From assembly GCA_003538975.1 (NCBI GenBank), contig DPQQ01000001.1:142292-206291 (forward strand): DNA of 64,000 nucleotides, written 5' to 3'. Source of the DNA: Clostridiales bacterium (GTDB lineage: Bacteria; Bacillota; Clostridia; Christensenellales; Borkfalkiaceae). Under the pieces are notes generated by a model. That model saw nothing but the letters and a program-made list of their open reading frames with translations. It was not told the origin of the DNA and ran no database searches. Numbering within the stretch: position 1 is the stretch's first letter; every line of letters starts with the position of its first letter. Below, one piece after another: positions 9,035 to 17,172 of this stretch. The position numbers and the translations under genes are program-made.

Positions 9035-10054
9035 TTATCTTTGCACTCTTCCGCTTGCATTTCCGTTTGCGAGCGCTTCTACTTCTTCTTTGCTCTCCAT
9101 GTTGTAATCGCCCTCGATCGAGTGTTTCAAACAACTTGCCGCAACTGCAAATTCAATCGCGTCAGTTGCATTTTTACCCGCCAGCAACGAATGAATAAGT
9201 CCTGCGCCGAAGCTGTCTCCGCCGCCGACTCTGTCCACTATATGCATTGCGTATTTTCTGCTGAAAACCGCCTTGCCGTCTGTGTACAACATTCCCGACC
9301 AATAATTGTCGTTTGCGCTTATGCTTTCTCTTAACGTGATTGCAACCGCCTTAAAGCCGAACTTATCGACAAGTTGTTTGGCAACCGAAACGTAACCTTG
9401 TTCGTTAAGTTTTCCGCTTTCAATATCGGTGTTTTCCGCCTCGATTCCGAACACGTCTTTTGCGTCTTCTTCGTTTGCTATGCAGACGTCGACGTACTTG
9501 CATATTTCGCTCATAACTTCTTTCGCCTTTTCCTTGCTCCAAAGTTTTTTACGGAAATTCAAGTCACACGACACGGTTATTTCTTTTTCCTTTGCACTCT
9601 TGACAGCTTGCAAAACTATGCCTGCCAACGTATCGCTAAGGGCAGGCGTTATGCCCGTAAAGTGAAACCATTTTGCTCCGTCAAAGATTTTATCCCAATC
9701 GAAGTCGTCGCCGGTTGCGGTTGCGATTGCACTGCCAGCCCTGTCGTATATGACTTTACTCGGGCGTTGACTCGCACCCTTTTCGCAATAATAAATGCCG
9801 ACTCGCTCGCCGCCCCTTGCGACAAACGACGTATCGACGCCGAATTTGCGAAGGGAATTTATCGCGCTTTGTCCTATCTCGTGAGTCGGGAGTTTGCTCA
9901 CAAAAGCCACGTCTTCGCCGAAATTTGCAAGCGACACGGCAACGTTTGCTTCCGCACCGCCAAAAGTCGCTTCAAGCCTGTCCGCCTGTACGAACCGCAA
10001 ATAGTTTTCGGGTGCAAGACGAAGCATTATTTCTCCAAAAGTCACAATTCGCAT
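9035..10054 (-). CDS. kdgK: 2-dehydro-3-deoxygluconate kinase (PfkB family)
   Basis: Phosphorylates 2-keto-3-deoxygluconate (KDG) to KDPG, the fourth step from fructuronate/mannonate. The 339-residue protein has the PfkB N-terminal glycine pair (FGGAEANVAVSLANFG) and the C-terminal signature DRVGGGDSFGAG holding the catalytic Asp. The family alone could mean fructokinase or ribokinase; KDG kinase is chosen because it is the last gene of a uronate operon and overlaps the KDPG aldolase gene by 13 bases. The ATG at 10054 follows AAGGAG at a good distance. No regulatory domain is seen. Confidence 0.9.
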   Translation of the reverse strand: MRIVTFGEIMLRLAPENYLRFVQADRLEATFGGAEANVAVSLANFGEDVAFVSKLPTHEIGQSAINSLRKFGVDTSFVARGGERVGIYYCEKGASQRPSKVIYDRAGSAIATATGDDFDWDKIFDGAKWFHFTGITPALSDTLAGIVLQAVKSAKEKEITVSCDLNFRKKLWSKEKAKEVMSEICKYVDVCIANEEDAKDVFGIEAENTDIESGKLNEQGYVSVAKQLVDKFGFKAVAITLRESISANDNYWSGMLYTDGKAVFSRKYAMHIVDRVGGGDSFGAGLIHSLLAGKNATDAIEFAVAASCLKHSIEGDYNMESKEEVEALANGNASGRVQR

Positions 10055-10617
10055 ATCTTTACAATCTCCTTGCAGTTTTTTACGATATCGCCTTTCATCA
10101 TAAAAGAACCGCCCACGGCATACACCTTGTCGAAATCAAGGTATTCTTTTAGGTTGATCAAATCCACACCGCCCGTCGGGATAAATCTGATTTGCGGAAA
10201 CGGTGCCGACAACGCATTCATCGCTTTCAGTCCGCCGTACACGCCCGCAGGGAAAAACTTGACGATGTTCAATCCATACGAGAGAGAGCGCATAATCTCG
10301 GTAGGTGTCACACACCCCGGATAATACGGAATATTCTCGTCTATACAATAGCAAGCCACCTCGTCGGAAAACCCCGGGGACACGATAAACTTTGCACCCG
10401 CCTGTACTGCGCTTTTTGCCTGCTCGGCATTGATAACCGTGCCCGCGCCGATATTCATATCTTCAAAGGCTTTCGTACCGATTGCAATTGCCTCTTTCGC
10501 GCACGCCGTACGGAATGTGATTTCCGCGCAGTTTATGCCGCCTTCTCTCAGTTTCGAGAGAATTTCTATCGTTTCTTTTTCGTCGTTTATGACAACTACG
10601 GGAATTACTTGTTTCAT
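10042..10617 (-). CDS. kdgA: KDPG/KHG aldolase
   Basis: Class I aldolase splitting 2-keto-3-deoxy-6-phosphogluconate into pyruvate and glyceraldehyde 3-phosphate, the final step of the operon pathway. The 191-residue barrel shows the family order: E in GINCAEITFRT, GAGTVINAEQA, SPGF, the Schiff-base lysine in NIVKFFPAG and the phosphate-binding PTGGV. A start 12 codons upstream (10653) is possible but would run into uxuB; the ATG at 10617 has GGAG at the right distance and lies just after the uxuB stop, so it is preferred. It overlaps kdgK by 13 bases. Confidence 0.92.
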   Translation of the reverse strand: MKQVIPVVVINDEKETIEILSKLREGGINCAEITFRTACAKEAIAIGTKAFEDMNIGAGTVINAEQAKSAVQAGAKFIVSPGFSDEVACYCIDENIPYYPGCVTPTEIMRSLSYGLNIVKFFPAGVYGGLKAMNALSAPFPQIRFIPTGGVDLINLKEYLDFDKVYAVGGSFMMKGDIVKNCKEIVKICEL

Positions 10618-10618
10618 A

Positions 10619-11449
10619 TTACACTCCGCTGTATGCCGAAAATCCGCCGTCAACTGGTATAACCGTTCCCGTTACAAATCCGCTTGCTTTGTCGTCGGCT
10701 AGCCACAACAGACATCCGATAAGATCGCTTATCTCTCCAAATTTTTTCATCGGCGTTGCGTTCAGAATCTTGCCTGTTCTTGCCGTCGGCGTGCCGTCCG
10801 CATTGAACAAAAGCGTCCTGTTCTGACTTGTCACGAAAAATCCCGGCGCGATTGCGTTGCAACGAATATTACACGGCGCAAAATGCACCGCAAGCCACTC
10901 GGTAAAATTGGATATGCCCGCTTTCGCCGCGCTGTATGCAGGGATTTTGGTGAGAGGCCTAAACGCGTTCATCGACGAAATATTGATGATGTTTCCGCCT
11001 GTTTTAACCATGTCTTTTGCAAAAACCTGCGTCACCAAAAACGCCGATGTTATATTGAGATCGAACACGAATTTCAGTCCGCTTTCTTCAAGGGCAAAAA
11101 AGTCTTTCACTCCTTCAAGATCCGCCGTCATAACCTCGTTGTCGGTGGTCGCCTTGGGATTGTTTCCGCCTGCGCCGTTGATAAGAAAATTCACTTTTCC
11201 AAACTTGGCGTTTATTTCGTCTTTTGCTCTTTGAATGTCCGCTTTGTCAAGGCAGTTGCACTGCACGGCAAGCGCATTTTTGCCAATCTCGTCCGCAAAT
11301 TTCTTTGCCGCGTCGAAGTTTACGTCGAGAAGCGCGACTCTTGCGCCGCACTCCGCAAGCGCACGGGCAAATTCCGAGCAAATCACGCCGCCCGCACCCG
11401 TAATTGCAACAATTTTGTCACTTAAATCAACTTTGAAAGGAACGCTCAT
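10619..11449 (-). CDS. uxuB: D-mannonate oxidoreductase, short-chain dehydrogenase type
   Basis: NAD(P)-dependent reduction of D-fructuronate to D-mannonate. The 276-residue protein is a classical SDR: cofactor loop TGAGGVICSEFA near 17-28, NGAGGNN near 90-96, catalytic Ser in ISSMNAF and YSAAK supplying Tyr and Lys. It belongs with the SDR-type mannonate oxidoreductase of Bacillus subtilis rather than the long-chain enzyme of E. coli, an inference from length and context. The start overlaps the uxuA stop in an ATGA arrangement, indicating coupled translation. It is the third gene of the glucuronate operon. Confidence 0.88.
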   Translation of the reverse strand: MSVPFKVDLSDKIVAITGAGGVICSEFARALAECGARVALLDVNFDAAKKFADEIGKNALAVQCNCLDKADIQRAKDEINAKFGKVNFLINGAGGNNPKATTDNEVMTADLEGVKDFFALEESGLKFVFDLNITSAFLVTQVFAKDMVKTGGNIINISSMNAFRPLTKIPAYSAAKAGISNFTEWLAVHFAPCNIRCNAIAPGFFVTSQNRTLLFNADGTPTARTGKILNATPMKKFGEISDLIGCLLWLADDKASGFVTGTVIPVDGGFSAYSGV

Positions 11450-12492
11450 TTTTTCTCTCCTTTTATATCCTTTTCAACCGCCTCGAACAGTCCCGTAAGA
11501 TAACACGCGCCCATCGCTCTGTCAAACAGTCCGTATCCGGGCTTTGCGTCTTCGCCCCACACGTTTCTGCCGTGGTCGGGACGAACGTATCCGTCAAACC
11601 CGTTTTCGACAAGCGCTTTGACTATCGCGTACATGTCGACGTTTCCGCAGTCGGTCTGATGTCCGTTTTCGTAAAAATTTATTTCTCCGTCGTATCTCAG
11701 CTGACGAAGATGCGCGAAATAAATCCTGTTTGCATATTTTGCCGCCATTTTCGGCAAGTCGTTGAACCTGCCCGCACCCAGACTTCCCGTGCAAAACGTT
11801 ATGCCGTTGTGCTTATTCGGCACCGCCTTAAACAACTTATCGTAGTCGTCTTCTTTGCTAATAATTCTGGGCAAGCCGAACATATCCCACGGCGGATCGT
11901 CGGGATGTATCGCCATATCGACGCCCGCTTCGTCGCAGGCAGGCATAATTGCATTCAGAAAATACACAAGGTTTTCAAACAACTTTTCGTGCGTAATTCC
12001 CTTGTATTCGTCCAAAAGTTTATTAAGTTCTTCCGTGGAATAACTTTCGTCCCAGCCCGGCAAATGCAGGTTTTTGGGATCGAGCGCAAGCAGTTTCTCG
12101 TGATCGTAAGCAAGCGACGTCGAGCCGTCTTTATGCTTGAAATAAAGGTCTGTCCGCAGCCAGTCGAACACGGGCATAAAATTATAACAAATACACCTGA
12201 CGCCGACTTTTCCGCAGTTGATGATATTTTGCTTGTACGCCTCGATGTACTTATCTCTCGTGGGTTTTCCGAGTTTTATGTCTTCGTGCACGGGGACGGA
12301 CTCGATAACTTCCATATTAAGCCCCGCGTCGTTTGCAAGGGTTTTGAGCCTTTCAAGTTTTTCTTCTTTCCAGACTTCTCCTACAGGCGTGTCGTAAACG
12401 GCGGTCACAACACCGCTCATTCCCTGTATTTGTTTTATGTAATTCAGCGGTATGCAATCTTTTTCGCCATACCAGCGGAAGGTCATTTTCAC
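11446..12492 (-). CDS. uxuA: Mannonate dehydratase
   Basis: Dehydrates D-mannonate to 2-keto-3-deoxygluconate. The 348 residues match the metal-dependent TIM-barrel UxuA family from the start (MTFRWYGEKDCIPL, IPGMSGVV-like IQGMSGVV) through CYNFMPVFDW, MAIHPDDPPW with metal-ligand His and Asp, and VRPDHGR near the end. Length is normal for Bacillota enzymes. Both ends overlap neighbours by 4 bases (uxaC upstream, uxuB downstream), so the operon is translated as a tightly coupled unit. Confidence 0.95.
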   Translation of the reverse strand: MKMTFRWYGEKDCIPLNYIKQIQGMSGVVTAVYDTPVGEVWKEEKLERLKTLANDAGLNMEVIESVPVHEDIKLGKPTRDKYIEAYKQNIINCGKVGVRCICYNFMPVFDWLRTDLYFKHKDGSTSLAYDHEKLLALDPKNLHLPGWDESYSTEELNKLLDEYKGITHEKLFENLVYFLNAIMPACDEAGVDMAIHPDDPPWDMFGLPRIISKEDDYDKLFKAVPNKHNGITFCTGSLGAGRFNDLPKMAAKYANRIYFAHLRQLRYDGEINFYENGHQTDCGNVDMYAIVKALVENGFDGYVRPDHGRNVWGEDAKPGYGLFDRAMGACYLTGLFEAVEKDIKGEKK

Positions 12493-13682
12493 AGCCCCAA
12501 AACCTCCTTTACGTTGTTGTATGCAATATCTTTTGCAAGCGCGAGCGCGGATTTTTCGTCATACTCGCCATGGTCGACCTTGTCTGCGATAAACGATGAA
12601 AGTATCCTTCTATAAAAGTCAAACCGCACGTACGAACTGAACGATCTGCTGTCGGTAAGCATGCCGAGATTCGTACCGAGAACCGCATATTCCGACACGG
12701 TTTCAAGTTGTCTTTTTATGCCCGACACGGTGTCGTTAAACCACCACGCCGCACCGACAATAACATTGGGAAACGCGCCCGAAATCGCACAAACAGCCCT
12801 TAAACATATGTCGTTTAACGGATAAAGTATAATTTTTGGCAAATCCCCAAGTTTTATGTACATTTTGTCAAGAAGTCGTGCAAGCGCGTCCGTATCAACG
12901 TTTGCCCTGAAAACGTCAAACCCGCTGTCTTTCCCGATTTCGTTAAACGCCGCGGTATTGACGTTTCGGAAAGTGCCGAAATGCAGCTGCAAAACGACTC
13001 CCTTTTCAAAGCATTTTTCAATCAGCCATTCGATGTTTTGCGTGTCGGAAAAATCGTCAAATCCGTGGTCTGCGATTTTGCAGCCTTTGGAAACAAAATA
13101 ATCCAATCTCTTTTCAAGTTGCGCCTTGTCGACGCCTTCCGAAAAACATCTGTCGGGACGGAACGTCGGGCGCACCTTCACCCCGTTTATATCGCCGTGG
13201 CAAGATAAATCGGAAAACGGATCGTCGGTGGTTGCGATATACTCCACCCTGAATTTTTCAAGCAGTTTTTGCACGCTGAGCCCTTGCAAAATTTCGTTTG
13301 CTTTTTCATAAATACGACTTGCGCTGTCTTCGTTCAAAGGCTCTGTAATGCCGAAAATTTGTTTAAGCCCCATATGCGTCCAATAATAAAGCGGATTACC
13401 GAAAAGTTTTGGCATAATCTTTGCATATTTCAAAAACTTTTCTTCGTAAGAGCGGTCGCCCGTGATATAACTTTCGTCAACGCCGCAAAGACGCATCGCT
13501 CGCCACTTGTAATGGTCGCCCGAAAGCCACAGTTCCCCTATGTCGGAAAACTTCTTGTCGTTTTTAATATCTTCTTCGTTGAGATGACAGTGATAGTCGA
13601 TAATCGGCAAACCCGCAATGCTTTTGTAAATTCCGCGCGCGGTGTCGCCGCTCAACAAAAGATTCTCATCAAAAAATCCCAT
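12489..13682 (-). CDS. uxaC: Glucuronate isomerase, shortened form
   Basis: First enzyme of the operon, isomerising D-glucuronate to D-fructuronate (and usually galacturonate to tagaturonate). Motifs of the amidohydrolase-like family are clear: YHCHL near 30 (metal-binding His pair), GDHYKWRAMR, GNPLYYWTH, TTDDP, and near the end WWFNDT and GMLTDSRSF. At 397 residues it is about 70 shorter than the usual 465-470; the missing part lies after the segment CKIADHGFDD, where the E. coli protein has an extra helical stretch. All recognised active-site motifs are kept, so it should be functional. The ATG at 13682 is preceded by AAAGGAGAAAGG. Confidence 0.93.
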   Translation of the reverse strand: MGFFDENLLLSGDTARGIYKSIAGLPIIDYHCHLNEEDIKNDKKFSDIGELWLSGDHYKWRAMRLCGVDESYITGDRSYEEKFLKYAKIMPKLFGNPLYYWTHMGLKQIFGITEPLNEDSASRIYEKANEILQGLSVQKLLEKFRVEYIATTDDPFSDLSCHGDINGVKVRPTFRPDRCFSEGVDKAQLEKRLDYFVSKGCKIADHGFDDFSDTQNIEWLIEKCFEKGVVLQLHFGTFRNVNTAAFNEIGKDSGFDVFRANVDTDALARLLDKMYIKLGDLPKIILYPLNDICLRAVCAISGAFPNVIVGAAWWFNDTVSGIKRQLETVSEYAVLGTNLGMLTDSRSFSSYVRFDFYRRILSSFIADKVDHGEYDEKSALALAKDIAYNNVKEVLGL

Positions 13683-13705
13683 TTTCCTTTCTCCTTTTTG
13701 AAACT

Positions 13706-13734
13706 ATTTTATCACACAATTTGTGCATAGTAAA
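13706..13734 (-). promoter_or_regulatory. Promoter of the uronate operon with a palindromic operator candidate
   Basis: TTTACT (13729-13734), a 17-base spacer and TAAAAT (13706-13711) on the minus strand. The spacer holds the perfect palindrome CACAATTTGTG (13715-13725), well placed for a regulator. TTGC also recurs at 13744, 13756 and 13765 towards the divergent AraC gene, as AraC-type half-sites might. Confidence 0.6.
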
Positions 13735-13790
13735 TTTTATTTTTTGCTTTTTTACTTGCATATCTTGCGATTTTGGAGTATTGTTATGAT

Positions 13791-14648
13791 ATGAGCGGAA
13801 CAAAATACGAAAATCAACAAATGAGTACCTCGACTTACGAGGTGCATCACAAAAAAGACAAAGATTTCAAAACGGTGGAAATGCATTCTCACGATTTTTC
13901 GGAGATCTATTTCTTTTTGCAGGGTTCTGCGTCGTACATCGTGGAAGATTGCAAGTATTCCCTGCGCCCCGGCGACGTGCTGTTGATTCCGTCCAACAAA
14001 CTTCATCAGCTTGACATCAAAGACTCCGCAATGACGTACGAAAGGTTTGTTGTGTGGCTTAATCAACGATACCTGAAACGCATTTCAACCGCAAAAACCG
14101 ACCTGAACACCTGTTTTTTACAGGCGCACGAACACAACGCTTTTCTTATTCGCAACAGCGCGGTTTCTGACAAAATCCGCCATATTCTGGACGGCTTTTC
14201 CGTTTCGCAAACCGACGACTTCGGCGCGGACATCGAAAACGAGGAGCGGATAAAAACTTTGCTTGTGTTGCTGGGACAATATTTTTTGCAAAACCGCGGC
14301 GATTTCACCATATTGGGAAAAGCAAATCCCTGCGTGACGAAAGCCATTGATTATATTTCCGAACATATATCGCAAGATCTTTCTCTTGACGCAATCGCAT
14401 CTGCGTTGTTTGTGGACAAATACTACTTCGCGCACATTTTCAAGGAATACACTAACACTTCCCCTCACCGATATATCCTAAAAAAGCGGCTGGTCTTGTC
14501 AAAACAGTTTATCGAAGAAGGCTTCCCTATAACCGAAGTGTTTGCAAAGTGCGGTTTCTCGGATTATACCCACTTTTTCCGCGCGTTCAAAAACGAGTTC
14601 GGCATAACGCCCAAACAGTTCTACACCTCGATAAATTTACAAAATTAA
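13791..14648 (+). CDS. AraC-family transcriptional regulator, likely of the uronate operon
   Basis: DNA-binding regulator of 285 residues. The N-terminal half is a cupin sensor (MHSHDFSEIYFFLQG ... LRPGDVLLIPSNKLHQ), which in this family usually binds a small sugar-like effector. The C-terminal 100 residues hold the paired helix-turn-helix motifs (SLDAIASALFVDKYYFAHIF and ITEVFAKCGFSDYTHFFRAF) ending in the family's GITPKQFY. A TTG at 13773 would add six residues, but it overlaps the TTGGAG ribosome site; the ATG at 13791 is preferred although its spacing is long (12 bases). It is transcribed divergently from uxaC, which makes uronate-responsive control of that operon the likeliest role. Confidence 0.88.
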   Translation: MSGTKYENQQMSTSTYEVHHKKDKDFKTVEMHSHDFSEIYFFLQGSASYIVEDCKYSLRPGDVLLIPSNKLHQLDIKDSAMTYERFVVWLNQRYLKRISTAKTDLNTCFLQAHEHNAFLIRNSAVSDKIRHILDGFSVSQTDDFGADIENEERIKTLLVLLGQYFLQNRGDFTILGKANPCVTKAIDYISEHISQDLSLDAIASALFVDKYYFAHIFKEYTNTSPHRYILKKRLVLSKQFIEEGFPITEVFAKCGFSDYTHFFRAFKNEFGITPKQFYTSINLQN

Positions 14649-14663
14649 TTGTCAAAATTTACA

Positions 14664-14690
14664 AAAAAGCAGCCCGAGCGGGCTGTTTTT
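14664..14690 (+). terminator. Intrinsic terminator after the AraC gene
   Basis: Stem around AGCCCG/CGGGCT extended by A/T pairs (14664-14677 with 14679-14690, one bulge), followed by T bases. It can also act on the minus-strand gene converging from 14712. Confidence 0.75.
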
Positions 14691-14711
14691 ACGGTTTCGG
14701 TTTTATTACGA

Positions 14712-15107
14712 TTATATTAATATTTCAACAAGTTTTCCGCCGCTTTCATAATCTCTCGTCTTTAGATTTATCAATCTCATCATTTTACGGATACAGGCAA
14801 TCTCGATAGTAATCGGCTTGCCTTTTTTGCTGTAAGATATAACGTCGTTCAAATGCTTTCCGTAATGATCGCAAAGATACAACGCGCCCTCTTGAACTAA
14901 ATCGTAAGAGTCGCTGAGCATATAACCTAATTCGTTTTTGTGCTTAATATCGCCATACAGGTCGGCATACATTTTTTGTGCGCGACTTCCCAAATAACCT
15001 ATCTGGAAACGTAGTTCCATAAATGCGATAAGTTCTGCCATTTCAAGCACGTTGTTTTGCGAGATTTCTTCTTTCATAACGCTGAAATCTAAAATTTTTC
15101 TTTTCAT
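14712..15107 (-). CDS. Unrecognised 131-residue protein
   Basis: I cannot name this protein. It is helical and charged, without signal peptide or membrane segments. The stretch SDSYDLVQEGALYLCDHYGK followed by KKGKPITIEIACIRKMMRLI vaguely recalls small proteins seen on clostridial conjugative elements, but that is from memory of pattern only. A good GAGGTAAA ribosome site precedes the ATG at 15107, which argues for a real gene. The 500 bases upstream are gene-free and full of decayed repeats, so the gene may be a leftover of a mobile element. It converges with the AraC gene. Confidence 0.5.
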   Translation of the reverse strand: MKRKILDFSVMKEEISQNNVLEMAELIAFMELRFQIGYLGSRAQKMYADLYGDIKHKNELGYMLSDSYDLVQEGALYLCDHYGKHLNDVISYSKKGKPITIEIACIRKMMRLINLKTRDYESGGKLVEILI

Positions 15108-15126
15108 CTGAGTTTACCTCGTATTT

Positions 15127-15395
15127 TTATTTGCCTTTCGGCAGTAGCGAGATAGCACAAGACGAAATATTGCTTTCGGTCAAATCGAATTACGGTAGAG
15201 AATATCAACGAAAAGGTTAAAACCGTAGCGAAAAAAAGTATCGTATAAATAAAATAAACCAAACTCGTTAACAAGTCTGACTTTTCGATAAATATTCGAT
15301 TTTTAAGTACTTATTTTCGCGATGAAGTTGATATTCTCGCTGCCAAAGTGCTACAACCGCTACCCGAGAAAGGCAACAAAATACGATAAATTAAC
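15127..15395. repeat. Imperfect inverted-repeat region, probably decayed
   Basis: Within the 15108-15605 gene-free stretch, GAGAATATCAAC (15198-15209) recurs inverted as GTTGATATTCTC (15327-15338). Outer segments also match in inverted order (CTTTCGGCAGTAGCGAG near 15136 with CTCGCTGCCAAAG near 15337). The AAAAGGTTAA...CGTA pattern occurs twice (about 15211 and 15401). No open gene spans it. It looks like the residue of a mobile or recombined segment. Confidence 0.45.
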
Positions 15396-15605
15396 AATAG
15401 AAAAAGGTTAAGCGTAAAATCGTCTGACCTTAAAGTAATTGTAATAGCCCACAAAAGGCAAAAAGAAAAACCCAGCCAAACCTTATGGGTTCAACTGAGT
15501 CCAACTTGTGTGTGTACGACAAAATCTCGTTTTTCGGGCTGTTTTCGAGAGTGTGTCGGACGATAAGTTTTCTCTTTATCGCTCATACCCGGCAACATAA
15601 AGTTG

Positions 15606-16247
15606 TCAGCCTATATGCTTTTTAATTTCGGTCTTTACCTTTTCCAAATCACTGCAAGTCAAAATCGGAATCAGACGATTAATTTCGTCAACGCTCCTAT
15701 CCCACCACTTGAATCTGAGCAGCAATTCGACTAGTTCGTTGTCAAAGCGTTCTTGAATTGCTCTTGCCGGATTCCCAACAACCTTTGTATATGGCTCGAC
15801 ATCCCTTCCCACAACGCTGTTTGCTCCAATGATTGCGCCGTCGCCAATGTGAACGCCGGGAAGAATTACTGAATTTTGCCCGATCCAAACATCGTTTCCG
15901 ATAACGGTATCTCCTTTTAATGGCAAATCCGTTTTGGCAGGCGGCGACATTTTCCACCCCTCCAAGGTATAGAACGGAAATGTGGAAACGGCATTCATCT
16001 GGTGATTTGCGCCGTTCATCACAAACTCAACTCCGGCGGCGATTTGACAGAACTTCCCGATAATAAGTTTGTCATCATTCCACTCGTACAAATATGAAAC
16101 ATGGCTTTCAAAATCCGAATCGGCAATATAAGTAAAGTCTCCGACAATAATATTCGGATTTGTAACCGTTGGCTTCACATAAATTTCTTTATCGTACCCT
16201 GCAATCGGATGCACTGTAGCAGGATCCGGACACTTCACGTCATTCAT
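15606..16247 (-). CDS. Vat/CatB-like hexapeptide acetyltransferase
   Basis: Left-handed beta-helix acetyltransferase of 213 residues, acetyl-CoA dependent and expected to act as a cytosolic trimer. It follows the xenobiotic acetyltransferase layout of streptogramin A acetyltransferases (Vat) and type B chloramphenicol acetyltransferases: N-terminal PDPATVHPIAG, KPTVTNPNIIVGDFTY, the catalytic His in MNGANHQM (H82), DLPLKGDTVIGNDVWIG and the final KWWDRSVDEIN helix. This makes streptogramin or chloramphenicol acetylation possible, but the family also holds members with no known drug substrate. The gene stands alone between a decayed spacer and a tRNA gene, a setting compatible with horizontal acquisition. 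Confidence 0.8.
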   Translation of the reverse strand: MNDVKCPDPATVHPIAGYDKEIYVKPTVTNPNIIVGDFTYIADSDFESHVSYLYEWNDDKLIIGKFCQIAAGVEFVMNGANHQMNAVSTFPFYTLEGWKMSPPAKTDLPLKGDTVIGNDVWIGQNSVILPGVHIGDGAIIGANSVVGRDVEPYTKVVGNPARAIQERFDNELVELLLRFKWWDRSVDEINRLIPILTCSDLEKVKTEIKKHIG

Positions 16248-16338
16248 TCAAACTTCCTCCGCAAATCCCGATTTGTGGTTGTTTTAATTTTAGCATATTT
16301 GTCGTTGTTTTTCAATCATTCGCGCAGATATAAAAAAT

Positions 16339-16369
16339 AACGGTCCGTAAGAAAGACTTACAGACCGTT
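16339..16369 (-). terminator. Intrinsic terminator of the tRNA-Leu gene
   Basis: Stem AACGGTC.GTAAG with CTTAC.GACCGTT (one mismatch) followed on the minus strand by ATTTTTTAT, six bases after the encoded CCA end. Confidence 0.88.
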
Positions 16370-16374
16370 ATGCT

Positions 16375-16460
16375 TGGTGCGGATGACAGGACTTGAACCT
16401 GCACGAAGTAGCTTCATAAGATCCTTAGTCTTATGCGTCTGCCAGTTCCGCCACATCCGC
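16375..16460 (-). tRNA. tRNA-Leu, anticodon AAG
   Basis: Class II tRNA of 86 bases with encoded CCA. Acceptor stem GCGGATG/CATCCGC, anticodon stem TAAGA/TCTTA enclosing the loop CTAAGGA (anticodon AAG), a long variable arm with stem GAAG/CTTC, and T arm GCAGG-TTCAAGT-CCTGT. The long variable arm and discriminator A fit leucine. An A at position 34 is unusual for bacteria and implies conversion to inosine by TadA so that CUU, CUC and CUA could be read. The gene is single and has its own terminator. Confidence 0.92.
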
Positions 16461-16485
16461 ATTCCTTTACAGCTTTACTATTCTA

Positions 16486-17172
16486 TTATATTTTTTTGCG
16501 TTTGTCAACAAGAGAAGGGTATAATTTTTTATATTTTTTCAAACTTTTTTTTATTTTTTCGATATAAGCCGAAGTTTCGGGATAAGGCACGCTTTTTAGT
16601 GTCGTTCCGTCTGCCGAATATTCTTTGACTTTGAGCCATTTTGCTACGTTTCCCTCTCCCGCATTATACGCCGCGACGGCGGTAATAGTATCGCCGAACC
16701 TTGATAAAAGGTATTTAAGGTAATACGCGCCGAACAGAATATTCGTTCCGGGATCGAAAAGATCGTAAGATTTTATACCGAGCTTTCCGGCAATGAACAC
16801 TGCGGTTTCGGGCATTATCTGCATAAGTCCCGCCGCCCCTTTTTTGCTTACGGTGTTTTTATCGAAGCCGCTTTCGGCATTTATAACCGAAAATATGAGA
16901 ATTCTATCCGTTCCGAAGCGATCGGAAGCTGCGATTACTTCTTTTTTGTATTCCGTCGGGTAGAAAAAAGTTCTTTCGATACAAGATCCGGTAAAAACGG
17001 CGGCAAATAATAAACCGGCTATTAAAACGATTATAAGAATGACCGGTTTAACAGGCTTTTTATCGCCTTTTTGCGGTTGGTTGTTCTTATTCGGGAGCGT
17101 ACCTTGACTTTCTTCTACTTTGTCTGTTCTGTCACTTTTCCGCCCGTTTTTATATACGAATTTCATACTCAT
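16486..17172 (-). CDS. Membrane-anchored lytic transglycosylase (SLT family)
   Basis: Cleaves peptidoglycan glycan strands outside the membrane. A 40-residue basic cytoplasmic tail is followed by a membrane helix (about 43-63) and a soluble lysozyme-like SLT domain. The catalytic glutamate is E100 in NAESGF, followed by SKKGAAGLMQIMP and AVAAYNAGEGNV, the family's diagnostic motifs. The 228-residue length fits small Bacillota enzymes of the MltC/Slt type seen beside cell-wall genes. The start at 17172 is chosen because the basic tail and membrane helix follow it directly. The gene is monocistronic. Confidence 0.92.
   Translation of the reverse strand: MSMKFVYKNGRKSDRTDKVEESQGTLPNKNNQPQKGDKKPVKPVILIIVLIAGLLFAAVFTGSCIERTFFYPTEYKKEVIAASDRFGTDRILIFSVINAESGFDKNTVSKKGAAGLMQIMPETAVFIAGKLGIKSYDLFDPGTNILFGAYYLKYLLSRFGDTITAVAAYNAGEGNVAKWLKVKEYSADGTTLKSVPYPETSAYIEKIKKSLKKYKKLYPSLVDKRKKI

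Noticed and set aside
8912..9334. 140-codon plus-strand frame at the end of kdgK
   Set aside because: Overlaps kdgK in antisense and has no motif or ribosome site.
9374..10324. Long open frame on the plus strand (316 codons) over kdgK and kdgA
   Set aside because: It is antisense to two strongly supported enzymes, lacks a ribosome site and its product is Cys/Phe/Arg-rich without any motif.
11572..12615. 347-codon plus-strand frame opposite uxuA
   Set aside because: Shadow of the conserved uxuA/uxaC genes; no domain, no start signal.
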